Assembly: GCF_000516515.1 (NCBI RefSeq)
Contig: NZ_KI911784.1
Span: forward strand, 310,001 to 374,000
From: Chloroflexus sp. Y-396-1
GTDB taxonomy: Bacteria > Chloroflexota > Chloroflexia > Chloroflexales > Chloroflexaceae
Reading direction: 5' to 3'
Length of the DNA stretch: 64,000 bases
Shown here: positions 59,701 through 63,369 of the stretch, one piece after another
Layout: every line of letters begins with the position of its first letter
How positions within the stretch are numbered: position 1 is the first letter of the stretch
The notes under the pieces: model-generated
The model's database searches: none
Told to the model about the DNA's origin: nothing
The model's input: only the letters and a program-made list of their open reading frames with translations
Made by a program: the position numbers and the translations under genes

Positions 59701-59750
59701 AGTAATAAACTGAGTAATGAACGACGAGCTACGATGCGGTAGTACAACAT
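41784..59750 (-). CDS. Giant secreted SdrD/Cna-B-repeat surface protein (about 5,988 residues)
   Basis: A single uninterrupted frame of about 18 kb. The start at 59750 has GAGG eight bases upstream and leads into a signal peptide (SLLSLLLIFAVAFIGL, cleavage likely near VLANA). Residues of about 40-850 are DUF11-like domains (VGDTVTYTFNTINTGTTPLN). Then come 39 SdrD/Cna-B-like repeats by my count, averaging about 129 residues. Each opens with a variant of IGDRVW-x-D-x-N-x-NG-x-QD-x-GE and holds G-x-Y-x-F-x-x-L-x-PG-x-Y. Most then have DSD-x-D-P-x-T and a closing WDAGLY. The Asp/Asn loops resemble calcium sites. A C-terminal domain (TLLSFTAERQGSGVLLRWVT) is followed by the end RVLVPIIQR. There is no LPXTG, membrane anchor or catalytic motif. 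It is likely a very long calcium-stiffened fibre on the cell surface. It is monocistronic. Confidence 0.92.
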   Translation of the reverse strand: MLYYRIVARRSLLSLLLIFAVAFIGLRPDVVLANATVNVMLSTNFPVVNSGDWSVINVDYSCSSVLNTPCENATVTVVIPPELAGGTGDIQALGAGTSPSYNPTTRTVTWTFNSPLAAGDTGRLELRVRFPAGTTPDGTTATLRAEMRSTTAPPNLSNLLTITARAEPRAVAEKTFVSGGAPDVPTTYQLQVCIPDNGSGALNLTNVQIDDALPAGATFVSASDGGTFNSGTNTVTWPATSLTVPNNLCATRTVTVIFPSASFPVGTEVRNVMNVSAQADSATITLTDDDVRRIQPPTPGYGFTKNGPTSALVGDTVTYTFNTINTGTTPLNDVVVTDPVPPELEVTRITVAGGNIAGVRVELAYTTNVNSTFTSVGTFTTTSCVNIAPASGGGCSTLTLGAGERITAIRWRYLDPLPFGFSATGHNFSAVVTAVPVNAVVVNQATSTFTYNGYTATRVDEARTRIIEPGSRAVVMKSVDPAVAYAGDTVTYTITLENNQLGSVSAGLVDPVLADLLVESLRYVAGSSVVVSKPTGAPDPMLDVIDNYNGTGRTLLRWRWSGYNLPPNASFTIRFQAQIDPATVTGTIANTASLASFANPPGQIFIDQCSQQAPDSHDFDSDGNISELICSSSITSLSLAAAATASSAKWVLGQLDTEWTRDPYTGMTTPGGMADYRLIITNTNSVPLTNLVLIDILPWVGDVGVVRFNQPRESQWQPYLAGPIAVPDGATVYYSTTNNPCRNPDLGLTDSSGNPIDAPGCVDPQWSTTLPTDITTVRSVRIDFGSRILYPQDSIVITWPMRAPLGGDPGQIAWNSFGYRAFDIYGNPLLAAEPPRVGIRRGPVIPPSYGNYVWLDADLNGVQDPGETGVNGARIDFYQDSDGVAGPSAGDRWVGFTISGPDNDGNPGYYLFSDPDDIPPGDYYIRVTPPAGYGFTTPDQGGDDARDSDINPTSRYSAVTNLTSGENDDSWDVGLVTVTAVGDYVWIDRNRNGIQDEPPSDGVNGITVRLYNNSGTLIATTVTADDLLGNPGYYLFSGLSAGSYFVEFVLPTGFTFTTADSGSNDNQDSDADPTTGRTGFFTLAANQLDRSRDAGLVVPTGNLRLGNRVWYDRDNDGRYEPASGESGIDGVRLSLFRDVNNNGIPDTGEYVAGATTSTVGGEAGYYQFTNLAAGNYIVVIDDDNFTPGGVLHGMRSSSGNDPAPDPDTDVDHDDNGTLIGGSVRSSPITLSVGGEPTADGDDANGNQTLDFGFIRGAALGDRVWFDTNSNGIQDAGEPGVAGITVELLDGSGNPIDSDPGTAGVQPTITVTDGAGRYGFTGLNVGTYRVRFSNLPAGYSFTTADQGTNNDLDSDVDASGLTPVITLTANQTDLSWDAGLVALLAGVGDRVWNDLDYDGVQDAGEPGVGGVEVRLYRPGYDGVAGTADDELVATNTTDTSGLYSFANLPPGRYFVQFGSPPTGYALTATDQGSDDTADSDADLTTRRTALIDLAPGENDPNWDMGLFVFASIGDLVWRDTNNNGIQDAGEPGVGGVQVRLYRPGSSVPVATTTTNSSGLYTFTNLVPGDYYVEFGLPTGYRASPQNQGSDDTRDSDADPVTRQTVATTLDPGENDPNWDFGIVPTASIGDRVWRDDNADGIQDASETAGIPGVQVVLYDSAGNPLNTTVTDADGFYRFENLLAGNYYLRFVVPASYIVSPQDQGGNDNADSDVDPSTFQTVTTTLSAGENDLRWDLGLYQLASLGDRVWHDVNGNGRQDSGEPGVANVSVSLYRPGADGIAGTADDVLVTSATTNGSGEYLFTGLQPGRYFVQFSAASGYSLLSPRDAAVATDETDSDVDANLRTPIVELLSGTSNRSLDMGVLNPASLGNRVWFDSDVDGIQDAGESGVSGVTVALYTINGTLVVTQTTNTNGEYLFTDLAPGEYYVVFSNLPANRSFTRLDQGSDDTADSDANPTDGRTGIVRLNSGDNNLTVDAGIFETITVGDRVWLDRDADGIQDTDETTGIPGVRVELLRDSDGVVLDYTYTDSTGLYRFTNLFPDTYRIRFSEIPTGYVRSPQDRGGNDQLDSDANVTFETAPFTPVSGDNLQYDLGLYRLARIGNFVWEDRNGNGRQDAGEPAIANVTVTLNGTTGAGDPVSQTAQTDSNGFYLFNDLTPGSYTITVTAPAGYFFTAADQGDDSGDSDANGAGVMATTTLESGEEDLTWDAGLYRPATIGDRVWRDTNGNGVQDTGETGLDNVTVTLTGTTGSGALVNQTITTSGGGFYSFTNLVPGTYQITVTAPTGEVFTYRDITATEVAGANDANDSDADASGVMIATTLDSGETDLTWDAGLVIPANLGDFVWEDLNGNGVQETGEPGFANVAVALIGAGRDRTFGTSDDTLATATTNGSGAYSFTNLQPGLYRVRFTRPNGYAFTVGDAPAATDATDSDVPTGVSATATTITIDLESGENDLTWDAGLYQLLSLGNRVWEDTNNDGQLSTGEFGIDGVMVHLYRDLNGDGDVNDSGETTPVATTTTNHGGYYLFSGLVQGDYLVEVVLPAGYVSSTGTNGSTSGPYEPAPNADTDATDSDDNGTQSGSVVRSTIVRLRPNSEPTGESDPLPAALTDPARNENSNLTVDFGLFRPAQIGNLVWFDRDANGVQNGGDETGIGGVTVQLFYDTNGDGQPSTGDTLVATTTTDASGNYGFSYLIPGNYYLGFGLPTGYVRSPQDQGGNDATDSDPDRTSGFTSLTTLSVGQEDLTWDAGLYQLVNLGNRVWNDVNNNGLLDAGENGIDGVTVNLYRDTDRNGTIDSGEDTPIASTVTSGGGFYSFPNLDPGNYLVEIPASNFNTGQTLGPSGTQPAFRSSTGTVGSATGPYEAAPDPDNNIDNDDNGTDDGSGNILSDIITLRSQDEPTTDGDGNNGNLTLDFGFFRPLALGNLVWHDYDNDRTVDSGEPGINGVVVQLYRDVNGNGSYDAGTDTLVATTTTSGGGNYRFDNLVPGDYLVVIPANNFASGGALRFFRSSDGGNANDSAADPDTDTDGDDNGIGPNVGVVTGAATDLVRSAAVTLSLGGEPTDEDGDSNTNLTVDFGFYSLTIGNRVWLDYNNNGVFDAGDASTGYVNGREMRLFYDADGNGVLDGSEATAVITTTTSNGGRYLFGGLRDGGNYVVELVSNANNVSSTGINGMATGPYEPAPDPDASTVDNDDNGTANGNNERSAVFTVRVGMMPTGEPDITMPYGVTNPAIDANSNLTIDFGLFDEGQIGDRVWLDANGNGIQDGGETTDIAGVTVTIYNAATNQPLDGDPNTPGIQPITRTSVAAATSYLFRYLISGTYYLVFSDIPAQYAVSPSDQGSNDTADSDVNPTTLRTANITLGNTNNNDLSWDLGLYPRLTLGNLVWYDANDNGVVDSGESGIPNVRVELYRDSNGNGQADSGEFVTFTTTDGNGAYLFSGLEQGDYIVVIPASNFAAGQPLYRHRSSTGSNGSATGPYEPAPDPDNNVDNDDNGTDTINGVVSGVISLNPSFEPTTDGDGNNGNLTLDFGFFEPLTLGNLVWNDLNNNGIVDVGEPGIDGVRVELYLDSNGNNQADDSEFVASTTTSGGGLYTFTDLIEGNYIVRIPASQFATGQPLASFVSSTGANGVATGSYEAAPDPDSNINNDDNGTTGGSGNVDSAPITLTRGTEPDVAVDGDGTNGNLTVDFGFFRQARLGDLVWHDQNANGVQDSGENGISGVVVELFSAGPDNAIGGGDDTLVASTTTGVNGIYGFTHLIPGSYYLQFALPAGYSDVSPRDQGSDDTVDSDADPTTRRTTVITLNAGDNDPTWDMGVFNRASVGNFVWEDVNGNGQQDSGENGIDGVTVTLYRADGTAVGSVTTTGGGSYSFSGLLPGAYYLEFSNLPAVYVFTMADQGTDTSDSDANRTTGRTATFTLVSDQTDNTWDAGLYRPASIGDRVWLDTNGNGVQDAVETTGVTGVAVAIFSVGPNGVIGGGDDVFITATNTDTNGNYSFSGLAPGEYYLLFNLPTGFAISTPDQGSNDATDSDVNPISRQTTIITLRSGDNDPSWDMGLYRFASIGDVVWEDLNGNGVQETGEPGVAGVEVRLNGITSVGTTVSLTATTTITGFYQFATLAPGTYTVTVVAPAGYVFTAANQGSDDAADSDTDPTTGVMTATVLESGEVDLTWDAGLYRPASIGNVVWEDLNGNGVQETGEPGVAGVEVRLNGITSVGTTVSLTATTTITGFYQFATLAPGTYTVTVVAPAGYLITAANQGSDDAADSDADPTTGVMTATVLESGEVDLTWDAGLYRPASIGDRVWRDTNGNGVQDTGELGVANVTVQLRGTTGFGTSVNLTATTTITGFYRFDTLAPGTYTITVIAPTGDGFTVADQGGDDARDSDADSSGAMPSTTLVSGEEDLSWDAGLFGAASIGNRVWLDTNGNGVQETGEPGVAGVTVQLSGTTGAGVVVSRTDVTDGNGLYRFDDLAPGTYTVTVVAPAGYVFTAANQGSDDAADSDADPTTGVMTATVLESGEVDLTWDAGLYRFASIGDVVWEDLNGNGVQETGEPGVAGVTVQLSGTTGAGVVVSRTDVTDGNGLYRFENLAPGTYTVTVVAPAGYVFTAANQGSDDAADSDADPTTGVMTATVLESGEVDLTWDAGLYRPASIGNVVWEDLNGNGVQETGEPGVAGVEVRLNGITSVGTTVSLTATTTITGFYQFATLAPGTYTVTVVAPAGYVFTAANQGSDDAADSDADPTTGVMTATVLESGEVDLTWDAGLYRPASIGDRVWRDTNGNGVQDTGELGVANVTVQLRGTTGFGTSVNLTATTTITGFYRFDTLAPGTYTITVIAPTGDGFTVADQGGDDARDSDADSSGAMPSTTLVSGEEDLSWDAGLFGAASIGNRVWLDTNGNGVQETGEPGVAGVTVQLSGTTGAGVVVSRTDVTDGNGLYRFDDLAPGTYTVTVVAPAGYVFTAANQGSDDAADSDADPTTGVMTATVLESGEVDLTWDAGLYRFASIGDVVWEDLNGNGVQETGEPGVAGVTVQLSGTTGAGVVMSRTAVTDGNGLYRFENLAPGTYTVTVVAPAGYLITAANQGSDDAADSDADPTTGVMTATVLESGEVDLTWDAGLYRPASVGDRVWFDADGDGVQGATETGISGIVVTLTGTGPDGVFGTADDIVRTTTTDDNGEYIFSSLPPGEYRLQFTNIPAGLTFSPADSSGDDATDSDVITATGETASFTLLSNQTDLSRDAGLYQLLSLGNLVWEDVNNNGIVDSGEQGAAGIQVLLYRDSNGSGVWDEADTLAGNALTDSDGFYRFTDLPQGDYFVVLPGTQFAADSPWYGYRSSTGARSLTSGPYEPGVLVNSDLDNDDNGTRQSNAAIISSLITLRPDTEPDTTVDGDGRNSNLTVDFGIFRPATVGDWVWNDLNGNGIQDGGEPGIEGVLVTLYDVGDDGNVGTTDDTVVATQRTDSDGFYMFEDVPPGTYYLVFSELPTGGRFTRPGAGGDESTDSDVDPNNSSTAVFTLQSGTDVDRRDAGLILPASIGDLVWEDRDGDGLRDDGEPGLVGVTLRLIGTDIDGNSIDTSAVTNDYGFYRFENLAPGTYTVTVVAPAGYVFTVVNRGNDELDSDADSTGVMSATVLESGEVDLTWDAGLYRPASIGNVVWEDLNGNGVQETGEPGVAGVTVQLSGITGAGVVMSRTAVTDGNGLYRFENLAPGTYTVTVVAPAGYVFTAVHRGNDELDSDADSTGVMSATVLESGEVDLTWDAGLYRPASIGNRVWHDINANGIADPEEQGVSGITVSLYRSDGTLVDTKITDSSGSYLFTNLPPGEYYLTFTIPNGWVFSAPDQGGDDNRDSDVDPNTQQTAIFTLGYGQTDTSWWAGIHQPAPPTAITLLSFTAERQGSGVLLRWVTGSERDTVGFLLLRSSTGDRADAMPIVATPIPAQGSAGSGASYQWFDRTAQPNVSYHYWLVEIEADGERHEFSLISPAIQFTYRVLVPIIQR
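42140..57215 (-). repeat. Array of 39 SdrD/Cna-B-like domain repeats
   Basis: These repeats lie inside the giant gene. N-terminal repeats are diverged from each other. Repeats around 25-33 (about 43.9-47.6 kb) are nearly identical in places, indicating recent local expansion. A few repeats are enlarged by 20-40 residues with an extra EPTxDGD-type loop. Confidence 0.85.
44404..47229 (-). repeat. 1,413-bp tandem duplication of four domains
   Basis: Positions 44404-45816 and 45817-47229 match base for base over long stretches. Between 44965-45279 and 46378-46692 I find one difference (A45231 against G46644). The period of 471 codons spans four repeats. Small patches (for example 44530-44545 against 45943-45958) have been exchanged with other repeats. 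Confidence 0.85.
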
Positions 59751-59916
59751 AGGTATAGCCTCAGATATCAACTACATATTTCGGCGACAGCCGAAGTACG
59801 ACCGAATGGTCAAAAAACAGTATATGCCTTCGGCGAACCAGCGCATTACCATTACCAGCAATGTTGGGCAATTGTTGCACCGATCTCAGCATCGGTACTG
59901 CGGAGCACGCTTGGTG

Positions 59917-60058
59917 GCATTCACCTTCCCCATCCCCCCTTCCACTCCCCGTGGAGGAGAGGAAGGGAGAACAGCCGGAGCGAATATTGGCAATCTCTCG
60001 CGCCGTGGTTGCCCGAGCACGGTGTGTGCCCGATGAAAAGTTTTTGATCAGGCTCTAA
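59917..60058 (-). repeat. Intergenic repeat element (minus orientation)
   Basis: On the minus strand it starts TTAGAGCCTGATCAAAAACT at 60059, continues TTTCATCGGGCAC, and ends in the palindrome CTCCTCCACGGGGAG near 59950 and GGAAGGTGAATGCC. The order matches the elements near 28453 and 38197. Confidence 0.75.
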
Positions 60059-60340
60059 GATCGTTCCTTGTTTCCTACGCACCACCGTAGCTGGTGCGTC
60101 GACATAGCTCTACGTCTCACGCATGTTCACAAAGGCACTGTTGTATCCAAACAGCGTGAAGATTTCACAACGACGTGCGTGAAGCAGTCGTCACGCAAAA
60201 TGTTTGTACATGCAATGCAATTGATAATTATATCGGTTGATTGAGCTTTCAAAAATCTTTTTTGCCTTCCCAAAGAAATCTTGTTGTCGTATCAAAATGG
60301 TATCTAATAAAACTTTGTGAAAATATGCAAATTTTTGAAG

Positions 60341-60400
60341 TTGACAAGCGATTGCACAAATTTTGCAAATATTGCACAGGGTTGTAATATATGCTATACT
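60341..60400 (+). promoter_or_regulatory. pucC promoter with phased TTGCA-type boxes
   Basis: TTGCAC (60372-60377) and TATACT (60395-60400) are 17 bases apart, and TGC precedes the -10, so this is a strong promoter candidate with a start near 60407. Similar boxes TTGACA (60341), TTGCAC (60352), TTGCAA (60363), TTGCAC (60372) and TTGTAA (60382) follow each other at 11, 11, 9 and 10 bases, one helical turn apart. The surrounding 60190-60420 is markedly AT-rich. Repeated boxes suggest a regulator-binding array. Confidence 0.6.
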
Positions 60401-60553
60401 CCACGTCAGATATGGGATTCCAAATGCCTCGTACCTACATTGATTAGTTGCCACGTCCGCCAGCAGCGAACTTTGCATGATCGGAAAAAAGTAGTACAAA
60501 CTCTGTGCTACAGATGCATTGGTATCGCAGAAACAGCTAGAAAGGTGTGCGTG

Positions 60554-61912
60554 ATGGGCCTGCTCCGTTTCGCCGTCAAAACATTTCGCCTCTCGCTGAT
60601 GCGGGTTGGTGCCGGGTGGATGTTTGCCTTGCTTACCTTTAACTTTAATCGCGTATCGATTGCTGATCTCGGCGCGATGGCGGTGATCGTCACCACGTTG
60701 ATCGGTCTCCACCACTTCATCTCGTTCTTTCAGGTGTACTGGGGGCGCTTTACCGACCGTTATCCCATCTTTGGCTTACGGCGCACGCCTTATGTTATTC
60801 TGTCAAATATTGGCGCATCTCTCATCTTCGTGGCCTTACCCAGCATTGCCATTGGCCTGGGAGAACGCTCATTTATCGCCACAGTTGAAGCATTTGTCCT
60901 TATCTTCATCTTCGGCGTGTTGATGGCAATGAACGGAAGTTCGTCCAATGCCCTTATTGCCGAAGTGACCACACCGCGAGAGCGTGGCGCGGTAGTCGCA
61001 TTCATCTGGGCCACCGTCATCATCAGCGGCATTGTCTCGGCTGGTGTTTCGCGAGTCATTATGCCCGTCTACTCGCCGGAGACAATGCAACAGCTTTACA
61101 ATCTGACCCCCATTATCGTAACTATCACTGTGCTATTGGGCGTGGTTGGCCTTGAAAAGCCGATCTCGAAGGAAGAGCATCAACGCTTGCTTGCTCAGGC
61201 ACCTGAAGGAGGCGAGGCCGGACCGATTGAGACATGGAGGGTTGCTACCGGTCTGATGCGCTACAACCCACAGGTACGTGGCTTTTTCGCCTTCGTTCTA
61301 CTGGCGATTATGGGTATTTTCCTGCAAGATGCAATCCTGGAGCCATTCGGTGCTGAGGTCTTTGGGATGCCGCAGAAAGATACCGCTGCATTTCAACAAA
61401 TGTGGGGTGCTGGTGCCCTGCTTGGTATGCTCGGAATTGGTATCCTCTCCAGCCTGCTCCCGATCCAGAAGAAGACCATTGCAACGATTGGTGGACTGGG
61501 TATCGCCGGTGGGCTGGCAATGCTGATGATCTCGGCTCTGTCATACCATCGTGAGATTATCACCCCCGCCCTGTTTATTATGGGTCTCGGCATCGGTCTG
61601 TTTAATGTCGGTGCACTGGCGATGATGATGGAGATGACGGTCGAAGGTCAGACCGGTCTCTATATGGGGATGTGGGGGATGGCGCAGGGCCTGGGGAATG
61701 GTTTTGCTAATGTCCTGAGCGGCCTGGGACATACGGTGATGATCGAAACCGGTCTGGTGTCACCTGTAGTCGGGTATGGGCTCGTCTTCGGACTGGAAGC
61801 GTTGCTGATGGTCATTGCTATCGGTGTTCTCCGTGGGATCTCGGTGCAGGAGTTCAAGGGTCTTACCCGTCGGGACATCACCACCGCACTGGCAATGGAT
61901 ACGGCCTCCTGA
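60554..61912 (+). CDS. PucC/LhaA-family MFS protein
   Basis: A 452-residue membrane protein with about 12 hydrophobic segments. It belongs to the PucC family of the major facilitator superfamily, which acts in light-harvesting complex assembly or bacteriochlorophyll delivery. Visible are LSLMRVGAGWMFALLTFNFN at the N-terminus, FFQVYWGRFTDRYPIFGLRR (family GRxSDxxPxxGxRRTP) followed by TPYVILSNIGASL. A central PxERG loop (VTTPRERGAVVAFIWATVII) and a second-half GMWGMAQGLGNGFANVLSG are also seen. The ATG at 60554 has AAAGGTG six bases upstream; the frame is open from 60317 but that part overlaps the promoter. It leads the bacteriochlorophyll group; a hairpin at 61925 separates it from the methyltransferase. 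Confidence 0.88.
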   Translation: MGLLRFAVKTFRLSLMRVGAGWMFALLTFNFNRVSIADLGAMAVIVTTLIGLHHFISFFQVYWGRFTDRYPIFGLRRTPYVILSNIGASLIFVALPSIAIGLGERSFIATVEAFVLIFIFGVLMAMNGSSSNALIAEVTTPRERGAVVAFIWATVIISGIVSAGVSRVIMPVYSPETMQQLYNLTPIIVTITVLLGVVGLEKPISKEEHQRLLAQAPEGGEAGPIETWRVATGLMRYNPQVRGFFAFVLLAIMGIFLQDAILEPFGAEVFGMPQKDTAAFQQMWGAGALLGMLGIGILSSLLPIQKKTIATIGGLGIAGGLAMLMISALSYHREIITPALFIMGLGIGLFNVGALAMMMEMTVEGQTGLYMGMWGMAQGLGNGFANVLSGLGHTVMIETGLVSPVVGYGLVFGLEALLMVIAIGVLRGISVQEFKGLTRRDITTALAMDTAS

Positions 61913-61924
61913 AACGGTATTGAT

Positions 61925-61954
61925 AGTGGGAGTGAACGAGTTTTCACTCCCACT
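61925..61954 (+). terminator. Perfect 12-bp hairpin between pucC and the methyltransferase gene
   Basis: AGTGGGAGTGAA pairs perfectly with TTCACTCCCACT across six bases, 13 bases after the pucC stop and 24 bases before the next ATG. There is no U run, so partial termination or mRNA 3' end stabilisation seems more likely than full termination. Confidence 0.55.
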
Positions 61955-61977
61955 CTGGAAAGACGTATCCACTCACT

Positions 61978-62805
61978 ATGGCACTTGACATCACCTTCGA
62001 CAACATCGCCGATGTGTATGATGCGCAGCGAGCCCATCCACCAGATGTCGCAGCCGCTATTGGGAATGCGATTGTGAGCCGTATTGGGCAGGGTAGCCTC
62101 TTGCTAGAGGTAGGTGTAGGAACCGGACGGATTGCTCTTCCGGTTGCCGAAGCTGGTGCAGCAGTGGTCGGGATCGATATTTCAGCCGGCATGCTTGCCA
62201 CTGCACGCAAGCGGGCCACACAGGCCGGTACACATCTGCTGCTCGTACAGGCCGATGCACAGTCGCTTCCATTTGCTAACACGACGTTCGATGCAGTGCT
62301 GGCAGTGCATGTCCTGCACCTGCTGCCTGACTGGCGTGGTGGGCTGGCCGAGATCGTGCGGGTTACAAAACCGGGCGGTCTGATTATCCAGGGGGTTGAT
62401 TGGCGCGATCCCAGTTCGTGCGCCGGGATGCTGCGCGCCCAACTGCGCCAGGTCGTGATGGAACTGCTTCCTGGAGCACGACCGCCGGGTGCTGGCGCGG
62501 CGGTGAGTCAACATTTAGCGAAACTCGGTGCGCCGGTATTCGGAGAGGCTATCGAAGCAGCGCGATGGGAACGCACCCTCAGCCCTGCCGACGTGATCGA
62601 TGGCATGGCAGCACGGATCGATGCCGAAACCTGGGCCTTGAGCGACGATATTTTAGCCGAGGCAATAGCACGGGTGAAGAGCTGGGCTCAACAGCGCTGG
62701 CCCGATCTAAACGAACCGCAAATTGTTGAACACCGCTTTCTCCTCACAATCCATCGCGTTGGTGAGCGCATACCGGCGCAGGTTGAACAGAGCGGAGGCA
62801 GATAA
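61978..62805 (+). CDS. Class I SAM-dependent methyltransferase
   Basis: A 275-residue protein. The SAM-binding motif I is LLLEVGVGTGRIALPVAE, motif II is VVGIDISAGMLATAR, and FDAVLAVHVLHLLPDWRGGL with VTKPGGLIIQG completes the fold. The C-terminal ~110 residues, which would bind the substrate, match no family I recall. It lies between pucC and bchF and overlaps the bchF start by one base, so a pigment-related role is plausible. It does not look like BchM or BchU. Confidence 0.8.
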   Translation: MALDITFDNIADVYDAQRAHPPDVAAAIGNAIVSRIGQGSLLLEVGVGTGRIALPVAEAGAAVVGIDISAGMLATARKRATQAGTHLLLVQADAQSLPFANTTFDAVLAVHVLHLLPDWRGGLAEIVRVTKPGGLIIQGVDWRDPSSCAGMLRAQLRQVVMELLPGARPPGAGAAVSQHLAKLGAPVFGEAIEAARWERTLSPADVIDGMAARIDAETWALSDDILAEAIARVKSWAQQRWPDLNEPQIVEHRFLLTIHRVGERIPAQVEQSGGR

Positions 62806-63293
62806 TGTATACGCCCGAACAACTCGAACGGCGCAATCGATCACCCTGGACAAAAGCGCAATTCATTCTTGCACCCATCCAATTTGTTGTCTTCCTCATT
62901 AGCTTTGCACTGGTGATCCGTTATCTTGCTACCGGTGAGGGCTACTGGATCGCGACCATTAGTGTGTGGCTCAAAATTGCGCTAATTTGGGCGCTTACCA
63001 TTACCGGTATGCTGTGGGAACACGATATTTACGGCAAATATTTTATGGCGCCCGAATTCTTCTGGGAGGATCTCGGCAATCTCATCGCGATCATTACTCA
63101 CAATGCCTATTTCGTTGCCGTTTGGCTCAATCTCGATGAACGCACCGTGATGTGGGTGATGGTCTTCGCCTATGTCACCTATTTGTTCAATGCCGGACAA
63201 TTTATCGTGAAAGGAATTCAATCGGCCAAGCAACGACGCTTGTTGCAAGCCCAGTTACAGGCTCAGTCGGCAGGGACGGCAAAAATGCAATAG
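62805..63293 (+). CDS. bchF: 3-vinyl bacteriochlorophyllide hydratase
   Basis: A 162-residue protein that matches BchF along its length: YTPEQLERRNRSPWTKAQFI at the N-terminus, then LAPIQFVVFLISFALVIRYL and the remaining hydrophobic segments (LKIALIWALTITGMLWEHD, IYGKYFMAPEFFWEDLGNLI). BchF adds water to the C3 vinyl group of chlorophyllide or bacteriochlorophyllide to give 3-hydroxyethyl. It has about four membrane helices. The start overlaps the methyltransferase stop as TAATG with GGAGG upstream, so expression is coupled. The product is the substrate of the next enzyme, BchC. Confidence 0.93.
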   Translation: MYTPEQLERRNRSPWTKAQFILAPIQFVVFLISFALVIRYLATGEGYWIATISVWLKIALIWALTITGMLWEHDIYGKYFMAPEFFWEDLGNLIAIITHNAYFVAVWLNLDERTVMWVMVFAYVTYLFNAGQFIVKGIQSAKQRRLLQAQLQAQSAGTAKMQ

Positions 63294-63369
63294 CAGGCAG
63301 AGACGTGGCACAGCCACCAGTTGAGGTCTTGAGACTACGCTACGGCGTACTAGAAAGTAGATCAAGCGT

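Noticed and set aside
60191-60715. Minus-strand open frame of 174 codons overlapping the pucC start.
   Set aside because: It covers the AT-rich promoter region and the antisense of pucC, with no ribosome site or family features.
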